From Streptococcus agalactiae ATCC 13813 (GTDB lineage Bacteria > Bacillota > Bacilli > Lactobacillales > Streptococcaceae), in assembly GCF_000186445.1 (NCBI RefSeq), contig NZ_GL636070.1, positions 331,991 to 367,157 on the forward strand: a stretch of DNA of 35,167 nt, written 5' to 3'. Of this stretch, positions 1 through 6,897 are shown one piece after another. The position numbers and the translations under genes were made by a program. Below the pieces are notes generated by a model, which saw only the letters and a list, made by a program, of their open reading frames with translations, searched no databases and was not told where the DNA came from. The stretch's first letter is position 1. Every line of letters begins with the position of its first letter.

Positions 1-2
1 GC

Positions 3-293
3 ATGGCGATTGAAATTTTTGGTCCAGATTTTAGAAAAGAATTACTTGAAGATTTAATTGCTTTAAACAGAGAAGCGCTAAAAATAGCCCAGACAAAAAA
101 CTCTAAGTCTATTGAGTGGGTGACGATGAAACAACTTGAAAAAGAAACTGGCTGGGGACGCACTAAATTGAGTGAGTGGAGAGATGAAGGCAATTTTAGT
201 TTTAAACGTTCTTCTCTCAACGGGAAAGTGCTATATGACCTGGCGGATGTCAATAGATTTCTACGAACAAGTGGATTGAGAAAAGGAGTATGA
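3..293 (+). CDS. Small phage DNA-binding protein (helix-turn-helix/excisionase-like)
   Basis: A 96-residue protein. The middle and C-terminal part (about residues 38-90) looks like a winged helix-turn-helix of the excisionase/MerR kind: a 'vTMKQLEKETGWGRTKLSEW' helix pair, then a wing and 'YDLADVNRFL', a common ending of excisionase-type domains. It probably binds DNA as an early accessory regulator. It lies immediately upstream of a small membrane protein gene and the replisome organiser, in one rightward operon. The ATG is 3 bases from the window edge, so its ribosome site and any longer N-terminus cannot be seen. The exact family is uncertain. Confidence 0.6.
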   Translation: MAIEIFGPDFRKELLEDLIALNREALKIAQTKNSKSIEWVTMKQLEKETGWGRTKLSEWRDEGNFSFKRSSLNGKVLYDLADVNRFLRTSGLRKGV

Positions 294-294
294 T

Positions 295-519
295 ATGGAA
301 AATCCAATTACAGGCGTAGTAGTCTTATTATTTATTGCTTTAATTGCGTACATCGGAAACCGCAATAGTAATCAAAAAACAATTACAAAAACAGTTGACA
401 CAATCTTAGATGATTATCAAGTTGTACGTAAGGTTGAGAGACCAAAACGCACGGATTTTATAGAGTTACCCACTCCAGGATCGTGTGGGAAAGTCTGGGG
501 CAAGGATAGACCTTTTTAA
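295..519 (+). CDS. Small single-pass membrane protein, unknown function
   Basis: A 74-residue protein. Residues about 5-21 (TGVVVLLFIALIAYIG) form one hydrophobic helix; the rest is a charged, cytoplasm-like tail with 'VERPKRTDF'. The start follows a GGAGTATG ribosome site and almost touches the stop of the preceding gene, so the two are co-transcribed. I do not recognise the family. Small membrane proteins here are common in streptococcal phage early operons and usually have no assigned role. Confidence 0.65.
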   Translation: MENPITGVVVLLFIALIAYIGNRNSNQKTITKTVDTILDDYQVVRKVERPKRTDFIELPTPGSCGKVWGKDRPF

Positions 520-529
520 GGAGTATTGA

Positions 530-1441
530 ATGGCAGATAACAGAAAGTATTACTATCTTAAATTAAAAGAAAATTTTTTTGAAAGCGATGAAGCAATTAT
601 ATTGGAAAGCATGCCTGATGGCTATATTTATAGCAATATTTTGCTCAAGCTATATTTAAGAAGTTTAAAAAATGATGGCTTATTAATGTTTAATAACCTT
701 ATTCCTTACAACGCACAAATGCTTGCAACAATTACAAGGCATCAGGTTGGGACTATCGAAAAGGCTATTCAAATCTTTAGAGACTTACAGCTAATTGAAA
801 TTCTTGATAATGGCGCTATATATATGACTAACATTCAAAATTTTGTTGGTAAATCAAGCACTGAGGCTGACAGGATACGAAAATTAAGAACAGAAAAAAA
901 CAGCGGTGTACAAATGTTGTACAAATGTACACCAGAGATAGAGATAGAGATAGAGATAGAGAAAGAGAAAAAGAAAGAGAAAGAGAGAGAGTTAGATAAA
1001 GAGAAAGAATATATTGTCGAGCAGAGCCCGACTGAATATCTCTTTCCAGACTGGTTAGAAGAGAAATATGTCGAACAAGTCAAAAAAGGTAATCCCAAAA
1101 ATTTTGATTATCGTATCCCAATAGCTTATCTCAACCAAAAAATGAACTCTAACTATAAGTTTGTAAAAACAAACACAGATTTAGTCAAAGCGAGACTAAA
1201 AGATAGTTATACTTTAGAAGATTTCAAAGCTGTCATAGATAAAAAATGCAGCGAGTGGGTAAATTCTGACATGGAAAAATATCTCAGGCCATCAACCTTG
1301 TTTAATGCTAGCAAGTTTGAGAGCTATCTCAATCAGCCAGAAGTTGCTAAAAGTGATTATTACCAGAAGCAACAAGGCCAACGATTTTCGCAAGCTGAGT
1401 TAGATGAGCTTAAGAAACCAGATCCGAAATATGGATTTTAG
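530..1441 (+). CDS. Phage replisome organiser (replication initiation protein)
   Basis: A 303-residue protein. The N-terminal 120 residues (KYYYLKLKENFFESDEAI ... LLKLYLRSLKNDGLL ... VGTIEKAIQIFRDLQLIEI) match the phage replisome organiser N-terminal domain, a winged-helix fold that binds the origin and recruits the helicase loader. A charged low-complexity linker of alternating Glu-Ile/Lys (about residues 135-160) separates it from a C-terminal domain with 'DWLEEKYVEQVKKGN' and 'LRPSTLFNASKFESYL', typical of the DnaD-like/replisome-organiser C-terminus. The DnaC-type loader gene follows directly, as expected. Tandem 11-bp repeats inside the gene suggest it carries its own origin. The ATG at 530 follows an AAGGAG ribosome site. 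Confidence 0.88.
   Translation: MADNRKYYYLKLKENFFESDEAIILESMPDGYIYSNILLKLYLRSLKNDGLLMFNNLIPYNAQMLATITRHQVGTIEKAIQIFRDLQLIEILDNGAIYMTNIQNFVGKSSTEADRIRKLRTEKNSGVQMLYKCTPEIEIEIEIEKEKKKEKERELDKEKEYIVEQSPTEYLFPDWLEEKYVEQVKKGNPKNFDYRIPIAYLNQKMNSNYKFVKTNTDLVKARLKDSYTLEDFKAVIDKKCSEWVNSDMEKYLRPSTLFNASKFESYLNQPEVAKSDYYQKQQGQRFSQAELDELKKPDPKYGF
905..933 (+). other. Candidate phage replication origin: iterons inside the replisome-organiser gene
   Basis: Two perfect head-to-tail copies of TGTACAAATGT lie at 907-917 and 918-928. The same stretch is bounded by an 8-bp inverted repeat, GGTGTACA (905-912) and TGTACACC (926-933), around a central TTGTACAA palindrome. Lambda O and many Gram-positive phage initiators bind iterons inside their own gene, which is the known parallel. 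Assigning origin function here is inference. Confidence 0.5.
935..988 (+). repeat. Imperfect hexanucleotide repeat (GAGATA/GAGAAA)
   Basis: Four exact GAGATA units (935-958) run into GAGAAA-type units to about 988. They code for the Glu-Ile/Glu-Lys linker of the replisome organiser. Six-base units change length without breaking frame, so the linker length may vary among relatives. The tract directly abuts the iterons and could also serve as an easily distorted origin flank. Confidence 0.85.
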
Positions 1442-1450
1442 GAGGTATCT

Positions 1451-2293
1451 ATGGCTTTTGGGTTAATGACAAGAGAGAGCATGCTCGAGAATGGTGTTAT
1501 TAGAGATACTGGAAAAACATGCGAAAAGCACGAGATGCCAATTTATGCTAGGAAAATGCCAAATCATGGCAATAGAGAAACAGAATTTTGTTGGCAATGT
1601 ACAACAGAGTATATCCAAACGAAAAGTAATGCGGTTGACATTGCGTACAACAACCAGTCGTTGCTAGCTAAGGGTTATAAAGTGTTTTATAAAGAGAGCG
1701 TTTTATCAAAGGAAATTGCTAGTGCTACGTTGAAAAACTACAAGGAACATAGTGCTGTAGATACAAAAGCGCTAAACTATGCCAAACGAATCACCAGAGA
1801 TTATGTTAAAGGAATGGAAGGTAACTCCCTCTTACAAGGACCTCCAGGGGTTGGCAAGAGCCACTTGTCTATGAGTATTGCTAAAAATATTAACGAGATG
1901 TTTAAATCTTACAATCAATCAAAGAGTGTGATATTTGTTTCGGTACCTTTGTTGTCCGGACTAGTCAAAGATACATTCGATTATGACGATAAAAAAAATA
2001 GCAAATATTCGCAAGAAAGAATGTCAAAGCTTCTCATCAATTGTGATTATCTGATACTTGATGACTTAGGCAAGGAGTCAACCACAGGTAACACCATTAA
2101 ATCTGCTAGCGGTTGGACATATACGTTTTTATTTAATATTTTGGATAATCGGACAAATACTATCATTAATACAAATTTTAGTAGAGCTGAGCTTATGAAA
2201 ATCTACGATGCTGCTTTTGTCGATCGCATAATCAAAGGTGCAAAAAACAATATTTTTAAATATCCAGATAATGCAGAAAGTAAGAGGTTCTGA
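1451..2293 (+). CDS. dnaC: DnaC/IstB-type helicase loader ATPase
   Basis: A 280-residue AAA+ ATPase. An N-terminal putative zinc ribbon has C24-x2-H27 and C47-x2-C50. Walker A is GPPGVGKSH at residues 130-138, Walker B is LILDDLG at about 201-207, and a sensor-like 'IINTN' follows. This is the usual architecture of phage DnaC-like loaders, which deliver the host replicative helicase to the origin melted by the replisome organiser. The gene follows the organiser with a 9-bp gap and an AGGAGGT ribosome site. Its stop overlaps the ATG of the next small gene, so translation is probably coupled. Confidence 0.92.
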   Translation: MAFGLMTRESMLENGVIRDTGKTCEKHEMPIYARKMPNHGNRETEFCWQCTTEYIQTKSNAVDIAYNNQSLLAKGYKVFYKESVLSKEIASATLKNYKEHSAVDTKALNYAKRITRDYVKGMEGNSLLQGPPGVGKSHLSMSIAKNINEMFKSYNQSKSVIFVSVPLLSGLVKDTFDYDDKKNSKYSQERMSKLLINCDYLILDDLGKESTTGNTIKSASGWTYTFLFNILDNRTNTIINTNFSRAELMKIYDAAFVDRIIKGAKNNIFKYPDNAESKRF

Positions 2294-2439
2294 TGGAACT
2301 AACATTAACAACATTTTTCGGCCTATCAGAAGAGCATGCAGCAAGAATCATGGCTCTAGATGAAACTAGTCGAAATAAAAAAATTGAAGAATACAGGCAG
2401 TTAAGACTGCGCAGAGGGAGGATTGACTTTGGAAAATAG
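2293..2439 (+). CDS. Small conserved-type phage protein, unknown
   Basis: A 48-residue ORF (MELTLTTFFGLSEEHAARIM...) whose ATG overlaps the TGA of the loader gene as TGATG, a classic coupled start. The C-terminus is strongly basic (RQLRLRRGRID). It ends inside the next gene, which begins in another frame. No family is recognised. The coupling, the compact operon and the lack of any other gene here support its being real. Confidence 0.6.
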   Translation: MELTLTTFFGLSEEHAARIMALDETSRNKKIEEYRQLRLRRGRIDFGK

Positions 2440-2704
2440 ACCAGATTTGAAATTAGTAGCTGAATTAGAAAATAGGATTAAAGACTTAAAAATCGAAAAT
2501 GAAATCTTAAAGTCTAAAAACATTGATTTGTCTGAAGATGTTAAATATTTAAAAGATGAATGCTTCGAAAGAGATATTTCTATGGCAGATATTATGGTTA
2601 ATAATAACAACCTAAGAAAAGAAAACAATGAGTTGCGAGAAATGTTTGACTTTATCAAAGATAGACTAGAGAAATTTGTAGGTAGCTATCATGGTAGAAA
2701 TTAG
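2429..2704 (+). CDS. Coiled-coil protein, unknown function
   Basis: About 91 residues, almost entirely heptad-like charged/leucine sequence (LVAELENRIKDLKIENEILKS ...), so a long coiled coil is predicted. I chose the TTG at 2429 because AGGGAGGA (2415-2422) lies 6-7 bases upstream; an in-frame TTG at 2423 would have no spacing. It overlaps the genes on both sides. The role is unknown; a scaffold or partner in the replication/recombination operon is possible but unsupported. Confidence 0.6.
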   Translation: MENRPDLKLVAELENRIKDLKIENEILKSKNIDLSEDVKYLKDECFERDISMADIMVNNNNLRKENNELREMFDFIKDRLEKFVGSYHGRN

Positions 2705-2945
2705 GATTAATGGCGAACTTGTAACGTTTGACGGTAATTTTAGGGATGCTTTTATCTTTACAATTGACTGCTTACGAGGCAGCGAAGAACCTACGCTAAA
2801 GCGGACATATCAAGAATTTACAGATTACACAGACGAAGACTTAATGGAATACATTGAAATGGAATTTGATGTTAAACCTGAATTAATTGTCAATCGGAGA
2901 CTTGATAGCAGTTGGACTTTTAAATCTCACATTTTGGAAGACTGA
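2691..2945 (+). CDS. Small acidic protein, unknown function
   Basis: An 84-residue acidic protein (MVEIRINGELVTFDGNF...) that starts with a short beta-hairpin-like segment and continues with acidic helices (YTDEDLMEYIEMEF). The ATG overlaps the end of the coiled-coil gene by 14 bp, with GGTAG upstream as a weak ribosome site. No family is recognised. Its position just before recT suggests it belongs to the recombination operon. Confidence 0.6.
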   Translation: MVEIRINGELVTFDGNFRDAFIFTIDCLRGSEEPTLKRTYQEFTDYTDEDLMEYIEMEFDVKPELIVNRRLDSSWTFKSHILED

Positions 2946-2947
2946 CT

Positions 2948-3109
2948 ATGAGCGAAGAGTTATACGAGTCTAGTCGTTATTGGCAAAGCAGATACAGCGA
3001 CTTGATGTCTGATTATCTTAAAGAAGCGGAAGAAAATATAGAGCTTAAAAAACAGTTGAAACGCTTAAAAGCTGAAAACTGGCAATTAAAACATAGAAAG
3101 AGGAAATAG
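2948..3109 (+). CDS. Small coiled-coil/basic protein, unknown
   Basis: A 53-residue ORF starting at ATG 2948, two bases after the previous stop, and ending with a TAG that directly precedes the recT ATG. It fills what would otherwise be a 160-bp gap. The sequence is an amphipathic helix ending in a very basic tail (LKRLKAENWQLKHRKRK). The function is not recognised. Tight spacing on both sides is the main support. Confidence 0.55.
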   Translation: MSEELYESSRYWQSRYSDLMSDYLKEAEENIELKKQLKRLKAENWQLKHRKRK

Positions 3110-4062
3110 ATGGCGAATGAATTAACTCAAAGACAAGTGACATCAAACGTTGCGACACGAATCAATCAAATGAAAGATTCTGACGGACTGATGATTGCGC
3201 CAAAATACAGCGTAAGCAATGCGCTTAGCTCAGCGTACCACGCTTTGAAAAATGAGGGTCTATTGAATAAAGACCAGGATAGCATCTACAATGCACTTTT
3301 TGATATGGTAACGCAAGGTCTAAGCCCGGCCAAGAATCAATGTTACTTTGTGCCTTATGGGAACACTGTCAAGTTGACGCGTTCGTACTTTGGCACTATG
3401 AAAGTTGTTAAGCAACTACCTGAAGTAAAAGACATTTATGCAGAAGTGATTTATAAAGGTGATGATTTTAAAATCAAAAACGAAAATGGGCGCAAGGTGT
3501 TTGTCAGTCACGATACAGATTGGACAAATCAAGACAATGAGATTGTTGGAGCGTATTGCATTATCGAAAAATCAGATGGAGAAAAAATCTTAACCGTTAT
3601 GACAAAAAAGAAATTGATAAGGCATGGTCGAAAGCAAAAACAAAGAATGTACAAAATGATTTCCCTCAGGAAATGGCTAAACGGACAGTTATTAATCGAG
3701 CAGCTAAGCAATTCTTCAACACGAGCGATGACAACGATTTGTTTGTAGATGCGGTAAACCGTACCACAGAAAACGAATATGACAACGACAGACAAGTCAA
3801 AGATGTCACACCGCAAGAAAAAAACAGCTTAGATGACTTAATAGGTCATCAGAGCGAAATTAAGGGCACTTCTAGCGATTTAAAAGACGTGACTGAAGAT
3901 TTACATTCAGAACCAGAAAAAACGCTCACAGACGAAAATAAGACGGTTTTAGAAGACACCTCTTATCCGGCAGATGAAATTCCGGATTTTGACCAAGAAA
4001 CTGGTGAAATTAAAGCTAGCGAAGGTAATCTCTTTGATAATCTTGGAGACTTAATGCCATGA
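3110..4062 (+). CDS. recT: RecT-family single-strand annealing protein, split by a -1 frame change
   Basis: The first frame (3110-3748) gives a RecT N-terminus: 'MIAPKYSVSNALSSAYHALK', 'GLSPAKNQCYFVPYGNTVKLTRSYFG' spread across two segments, and 'VKDIYAEVIYKGDDF'. After residue 167 (VMTKK) the RecT sequence continues one frame back with 'EIDKAWSKAKTK ... PQEMAKRTVINRAAKQF'. The switch point is A-AAA-AAG at 3604-3610, in the correct phase for a -1 slip. A single slip, or restoring one A, gives a 317-residue protein of normal RecT length with an acidic C-terminal tail. RecT anneals single-stranded DNA and usually works with the exonuclease encoded next door. The cause may be programmed frameshifting, a natural mutation or a homopolymer sequencing error. 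Confidence 0.88.
3604..3610 (+). other. Slippery heptamer A-AAA-AAG in recT
   Basis: Read in the recT frame, ACA-AAA-AAG contains the X-XXY-YYZ heptamer A AAA AAG, the same motif used by E. coli dnaX for -1 frameshifting. After the slip the next codon is GAA (Glu) and the RecT reading resumes. No strong stimulator is visible: the nearest downstream hairpin (ATTTCC-ctca-GGAAAT, about 3659-3674) is some 50 bases away, and the upstream GGAG is too far for optimal stimulation. Confidence 0.6.
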
Positions 4063-4856
4063 CGGAGTTAGACTTACTTGGAAAGGACTATTATAGCAAC
4101 GAATCATCAATTAAGTACTGGTCTATTAGTCAGTACAAGCGTTTTAGAGAATGCGAAGCAAGGGCGCTTGCTGAATTGCAAGGGGATTGGACAGATACTA
4201 GAGATAACACTGCGCTGCTCGTCGGGAACTATGTCCATTCTTACTTTGAGAGTAAAAAAGCTCATGAAGAATTCAAAGGCCAAAACGGCTCTGAAATGAT
4301 TTCGACCAGAGGAACAACCAAAGGTCAGCTCAAAAAAGACTATTTAGTCGCAGAACAGATGATTGAAGCACTTAAAAATGATTATCAATTCATGAAATAT
4401 TATCAAGGCAAAAAAGAGGTGGCCATCACAGGTTTACTTGGTGGCGTGGAATTCAAAGGTAAAATTGACTGTCTAAATGTTGATTGTGGCTACTTTGTGG
4501 ACATCAAAACCACAAAAGGCCCTGTTGACGACAAGGTTTGGAATGGCCAAGAGCGCGTTTACTGGTTTGAGGCTTACGGTTACATCTTACAGATGGCTGC
4601 TTATAAAATCATGCTAGAAGCTAAATACAAGAAGCCATTTAAGCCAATCATTTACGCAGTGACTAAAGAAACACCTCCAGATACTAGAGCAATAGCAATC
4701 GAAAATTTAGATGCTATGCAAAATGAGTTAGATAACCTAGCACAAAACATCAAACATTTAGATGCAGTCAAAAAAGGGATAGAACCCCCAAAACCTTGCG
4801 GGAAATGTGAATATTGCAGAGCTAATCAATTAACACAAAGAGTAATGATTTTTTAA
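4059..4856 (+). CDS. PD-(D/E)XK exonuclease with probable Fe-S cluster (RecB/Cas4-like), RecT partner
   Basis: A 265-residue nuclease. The core is visible as H60 (GNYVHSYFE), D137 in 'FKGKIDCL', D148-x-K150 in 'VDIKTTK', and Q178 to Y182 in 'LQMAAYK', together the RecB-family motif set. One cysteine near the N-terminus (C32 in RFRECEAR) and a C-terminal C247-x2-C250-x2-C253 resemble the four cysteines that hold a [4Fe-4S] cluster in Cas4 and AddB. It overlaps the recT stop as ATGA. In RecE/RecT-type pairs such a nuclease resects double-strand ends and RecT anneals the exposed strand; that role here is inferred from family and context. Confidence 0.85.
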   Translation: MTELDLLGKDYYSNESSIKYWSISQYKRFRECEARALAELQGDWTDTRDNTALLVGNYVHSYFESKKAHEEFKGQNGSEMISTRGTTKGQLKKDYLVAEQMIEALKNDYQFMKYYQGKKEVAITGLLGGVEFKGKIDCLNVDCGYFVDIKTTKGPVDDKVWNGQERVYWFEAYGYILQMAAYKIMLEAKYKKPFKPIIYAVTKETPPDTRAIAIENLDAMQNELDNLAQNIKHLDAVKKGIEPPKPCGKCEYCRANQLTQRVMIF

Positions 4857-4860
4857 CAAC

Positions 4861-5016
4861 TTATTGCAGAGTGAAGCTCGGCCTTTGCAGTAATAATGTT
4901 TTCCGGGCAAGAAAGGAAAATAGCCTACTTATCGATAAAATCGATAATATAGAGAATTGCTACACTCGTCCTTGCCACAGCTCACACACATTTAATAGGG
5001 CGAGTGTGGATTTTTG
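4861..5016 (+). ncRNA. Candidate structured RNA / leader with pseudoknot
   Basis: This 160-bp gap holds four consecutive stems: TTATTGCA (4861-4868) with TGCAGTAATAA (4886-4896, 2-nt bulge); TTTTCC (4899-4904) with GGAAAA (4915-4920); TTATCGAT (4929-4936) with ATCGATAA (4940-4947); and ACACTCGTCC (4962-4971) with GGGCGAGTGT (4998-5007, one G-U). The loop sequence GGCAAG (4906-4911) is complementary to CTTGCC (4971-4976), suggesting a pseudoknot or an alternative fold. The last stem ends just before TTTTT and the next start codon, so it may be a cis-acting leader or a small RNA. The family is not recognised. Confidence 0.5.
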
Positions 5017-5020
5017 AAAA

Positions 5021-5218
5021 ATGATTAAGAAACAAAGGATATATGCAATATATGATGACGACAAGTTTGTCGACGTTGGCACAAAAGAAGAGCTGATGGA
5101 AAGACTCGGAATTAAAAAGCAAACAATAGAGCAATACATGACTAAATCATATCAAGCGTTAGCTAGCTCAAAACGAATTGCATTGTTGGTAGGGATTGAA
5201 GAGGAATATGACTTTTAA
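5021..5218 (+). CDS. Small phage protein, unknown (possible HTH)
   Basis: A 65-residue protein (MIKKQRIYAIYDDDKFVDVG...). Residues about 22-45 (TKEELMERLGIKKQTIEQYM) look like a helix-turn-helix-like segment. No strong ribosome site is present: a weak GTGTGGA sits partly inside the 10-bp stem of the preceding structured region, so its translation could depend on that RNA fold. It overlaps the RusA gene start by 11 bp. No named family is recognised. Confidence 0.6.
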   Translation: MIKKQRIYAIYDDDKFVDVGTKEELMERLGIKKQTIEQYMTKSYQALASSKRIALLVGIEEEYDF

Positions 5219-5684
5219 AACAGAATTTGAAATACCAATCGAACCAAAACCTCAAACTAGACCAAAATTTAGCAAGTGGGGAACGTATGAAGACCCAAAG
5301 ATGAAGAAATGGCGAAAAGAGGTTTCTGGCTGGATAGAAAAAAATTATGATGGACCGTTTTTCGATGGTTGCATAAAGGTAGAGGTAACCTTTTACATGA
5401 AAGCTCCCAAAACGCTATCAAAAGAGCCTACACAGCGTTCTAAAGATAAAACAATACAAATATATCAGAACTTCGTGCGTGAGCTTATATGGCACGCTAA
5501 GAAGCCTGATATTGATAACTTAGTTAAAGCTATTTTTGATAGTATTTCCGATGCAGGTTACGACAGAATACAGAAATCAGGCATCGTTTGGTCGGATGAC
5601 AATATCGTATGCGATTTAAGAGCAAAGAAGAAATACAGTCAGAATCCAAGAATAAAAGTGAGGATTGAAGAGATTGACAGATGA
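5208..5684 (+). CDS. rusA: RusA-family Holliday junction resolvase
   Basis: A 158-residue protein. The N-terminus 'FEIPIEPKPQTRPKF' and the core 'KKPDIDNLVKAIFDSISD', with D101 and D103, plus the later 'VWSDDNIV' (D130/D131), are the RusA signature and metal-binding acidic residues. RusA dimers cut Holliday junctions and resolve recombination intermediates from the RecT pathway encoded just upstream. I chose ATG 5208, preceded by GAAGAGG, over the upstream in-frame TTG at 5196, which has no better site. The length is normal for phage RusA proteins. Confidence 0.9.
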   Translation: MTFKTEFEIPIEPKPQTRPKFSKWGTYEDPKMKKWRKEVSGWIEKNYDGPFFDGCIKVEVTFYMKAPKTLSKEPTQRSKDKTIQIYQNFVRELIWHAKKPDIDNLVKAIFDSISDAGYDRIQKSGIVWSDDNIVCDLRAKKKYSQNPRIKVRIEEIDR

Positions 5685-6021
5685 ATTAATAAATAAATTT
5701 TACAAAATTTTTGACGATGGGATTGTAAGGCAAATTAAAAAGCTAGATGTAGATTGCAAAAAAGCTGAGCGAATAAGATGTAGCGTTACAAATAACAGAC
5801 GTCGAAAAACATTGCCAAGACCGTACGTTATCGAAGCATTTAAAGATTATTTTGACGAAGACACTTATGTACAGATGTATCTCAAATCTTATCGTGAGTA
5901 TCACAATCCAAATAGTCACGAAACTGATATTTTTATAAAGTTAAACAAAAAGCACAGAGATACAAAGTTAGACCATTACAAGAAAGTTAAGCGATTGATG
6001 TACGCAGCAATGACTTTCTGA
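5674..6021 (+). CDS. Phage protein of unknown function, basic
   Basis: About 115 residues from a TTG at 5674 (an in-frame TTG at 5665 is the alternative; both follow GTGAGG at varying spacing). It overlaps the rusA stop. The sequence is rich in Lys, Asp and Tyr (VTNNRRRKTLPRPYVIEAFK, and a later acidic DEDTY segment), with no membrane helix and no catalytic signature. Proteins of this size after RusA are common in streptococcal phages; no function is assigned. Confidence 0.6.
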   Translation: MTDELINKFYKIFDDGIVRQIKKLDVDCKKAERIRCSVTNNRRRKTLPRPYVIEAFKDYFDEDTYVQMYLKSYREYHNPNSHETDIFIKLNKKHRDTKLDHYKKVKRLMYAAMTF

Positions 6022-6032
6022 GGAGGTATAGT

Positions 6033-6314
6033 ATGGCAGATAAAATAAACGCAGAGAGTATGCAAGCTGCATACAACGAAAATTATCAAATGTTTTTAGC
6101 CAAAAACGCAGATTACGGAAATTCTTTCGAGAAGTCTCTAAACGACTTCGGATATGTGGCTGGTATCGTCCGTATAAGCGATAAATACAACAGGCTATAT
6201 AATCTTACCCAGAATAAACAAAACGTCTCAGAGAGCCTAATAGACACCTTAAACGACATGGCGAATTATTGCATGATGTTGTCTGTCTGGATGGAGGAAG
6301 AGGAACGATACTGA
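6033..6314 (+). CDS. DUF1599 / nucleotide modification associated domain 1 (Nmad1) protein
   Basis: A 93-residue protein with 'FLAKNADYGNSFEKSL', 'VRISDKYNRLYNL' and 'SLIDTLNDMANYCMMLSVW', the pattern of DUF1599, also called Nmad1. It is an all-alpha MazG-like fold with conserved Lys/Asp and acidic residues. The family has been linked by context to modified-nucleotide metabolism, but its activity is not established. No obvious base-modification enzyme is visible nearby apart from the adenine methylase further right. AGGAGGT precedes the ATG. Confidence 0.75.
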   Translation: MADKINAESMQAAYNENYQMFLAKNADYGNSFEKSLNDFGYVAGIVRISDKYNRLYNLTQNKQNVSESLIDTLNDMANYCMMLSVWMEEEERY

Positions 6315-6338
6315 AATTTAGAGCATGGGGGATAACCG

Positions 6339-6470
6339 ATGTTGATTAATAAAAATTTAGTAAGAGACATTAGACTTGCTATCAATGAATACGATGATAA
6401 TTATGACGAAGATAACGCAGAAGTTTGTATAGAAGTCATTAGACGATTGATTGAACAGGAGGAATTCTGA
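6339..6470 (+). CDS. Small acidic phage protein
   Basis: A 43-residue ORF (MLINKNLVRDIRLAINEYDD...) starting at ATG 6339 with GGGGGA upstream. It is highly acidic in the middle (DDNYDEDNAEV). Its TGA overlaps the ATG of the YopX gene as TGATG, and its last codons contain that gene's AGGAGGA ribosome site. It fills an otherwise empty gap. No family is recognised. Confidence 0.55.
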   Translation: MLINKNLVRDIRLAINEYDDNYDEDNAEVCIEVIRRLIEQEEF

Positions 6471-6897
6471 TGATACCGAATTTTAGGGCATTTAACAAAA
6501 AACTAAAAAAATGTATAGCATTGATGGCTTTAAATCAAGTGAACGCAAAATATACAGATGCAGCTTAGCAGATGATGAGTTTCGCTCTGGTCGCTTAGAG
6601 ACATTCCATTTTGTAGAGGATAATCTTGACAACTATATACTCATGCAATCAACAGGGCTTAAAGACAAAGAGGAAACTGAGATTTTTGAGGGTGATGTTG
6701 TTAGACATATTGATTTTCTTCTAAATAATGAAACTGTTAATAAAGTGTATTTTAAAGACGGATTGTTTATGTATGACGTAGTTGTTGATGAGTATACATA
6801 TGATGTTCCTATCGGAGAAATTATAGAAAATTCAATAGTTGAAGTTATCGGAAACATCTACGAAAATCCAGAATTACTAGAAAGCGTGGAAGAATGA
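6470..6897 (+). CDS. YopX-family protein, split by a -1 frame change near its start
   Basis: YopX-family proteins usually begin like 'MIPKFRAW...KKMY'. Here a strong AGGAGGA site drives the ATG at 6470, giving MIPNFRAFNKKLKK. The rest of the family sequence (MYSIDGFKSSERKIY ... STGLKDKEETEIFEGDVV ... VPIGEIIENSIVEVIGNIYENPELL) is one frame back from 6511. The crossing point is A-AAA-AAA at 6505-6511 in the correct phase for a -1 slip. The ATG at 6511 has no ribosome site of its own. The repaired product is 142 residues. The function of YopX is unknown; the fold is a small beta-rich domain. A missing A in a homopolymer is the simplest alternative to recoding. Confidence 0.78.
6505..6511 (+). 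other. Slippery heptamer A-AAA-AAA in yopX
   Basis: The upstream frame reads CTA-AAA-AAA-TGT. A -1 slip on A AAA AAA moves reading to ATG-TAT-AGC, which restores the expected YopX N-terminal continuation. This is the second such site in the window, after the one in recT. Confidence 0.5.

Noticed and set aside
935..988. CRISPR-like repeat array
   Set aside because: Contiguous hexanucleotide units without spacers, inside a coding frame; the 10093-10188 repeat is likewise coding. No CRISPR array is seen in the window.
835..1098. Leftward 87-residue ORF opposite the replisome organiser
   Set aside because: It is the complement of the GAGATA/GAGAAA repeat (a Ser-Ile/Ser-Phe run), with no ribosome site and no family resemblance.
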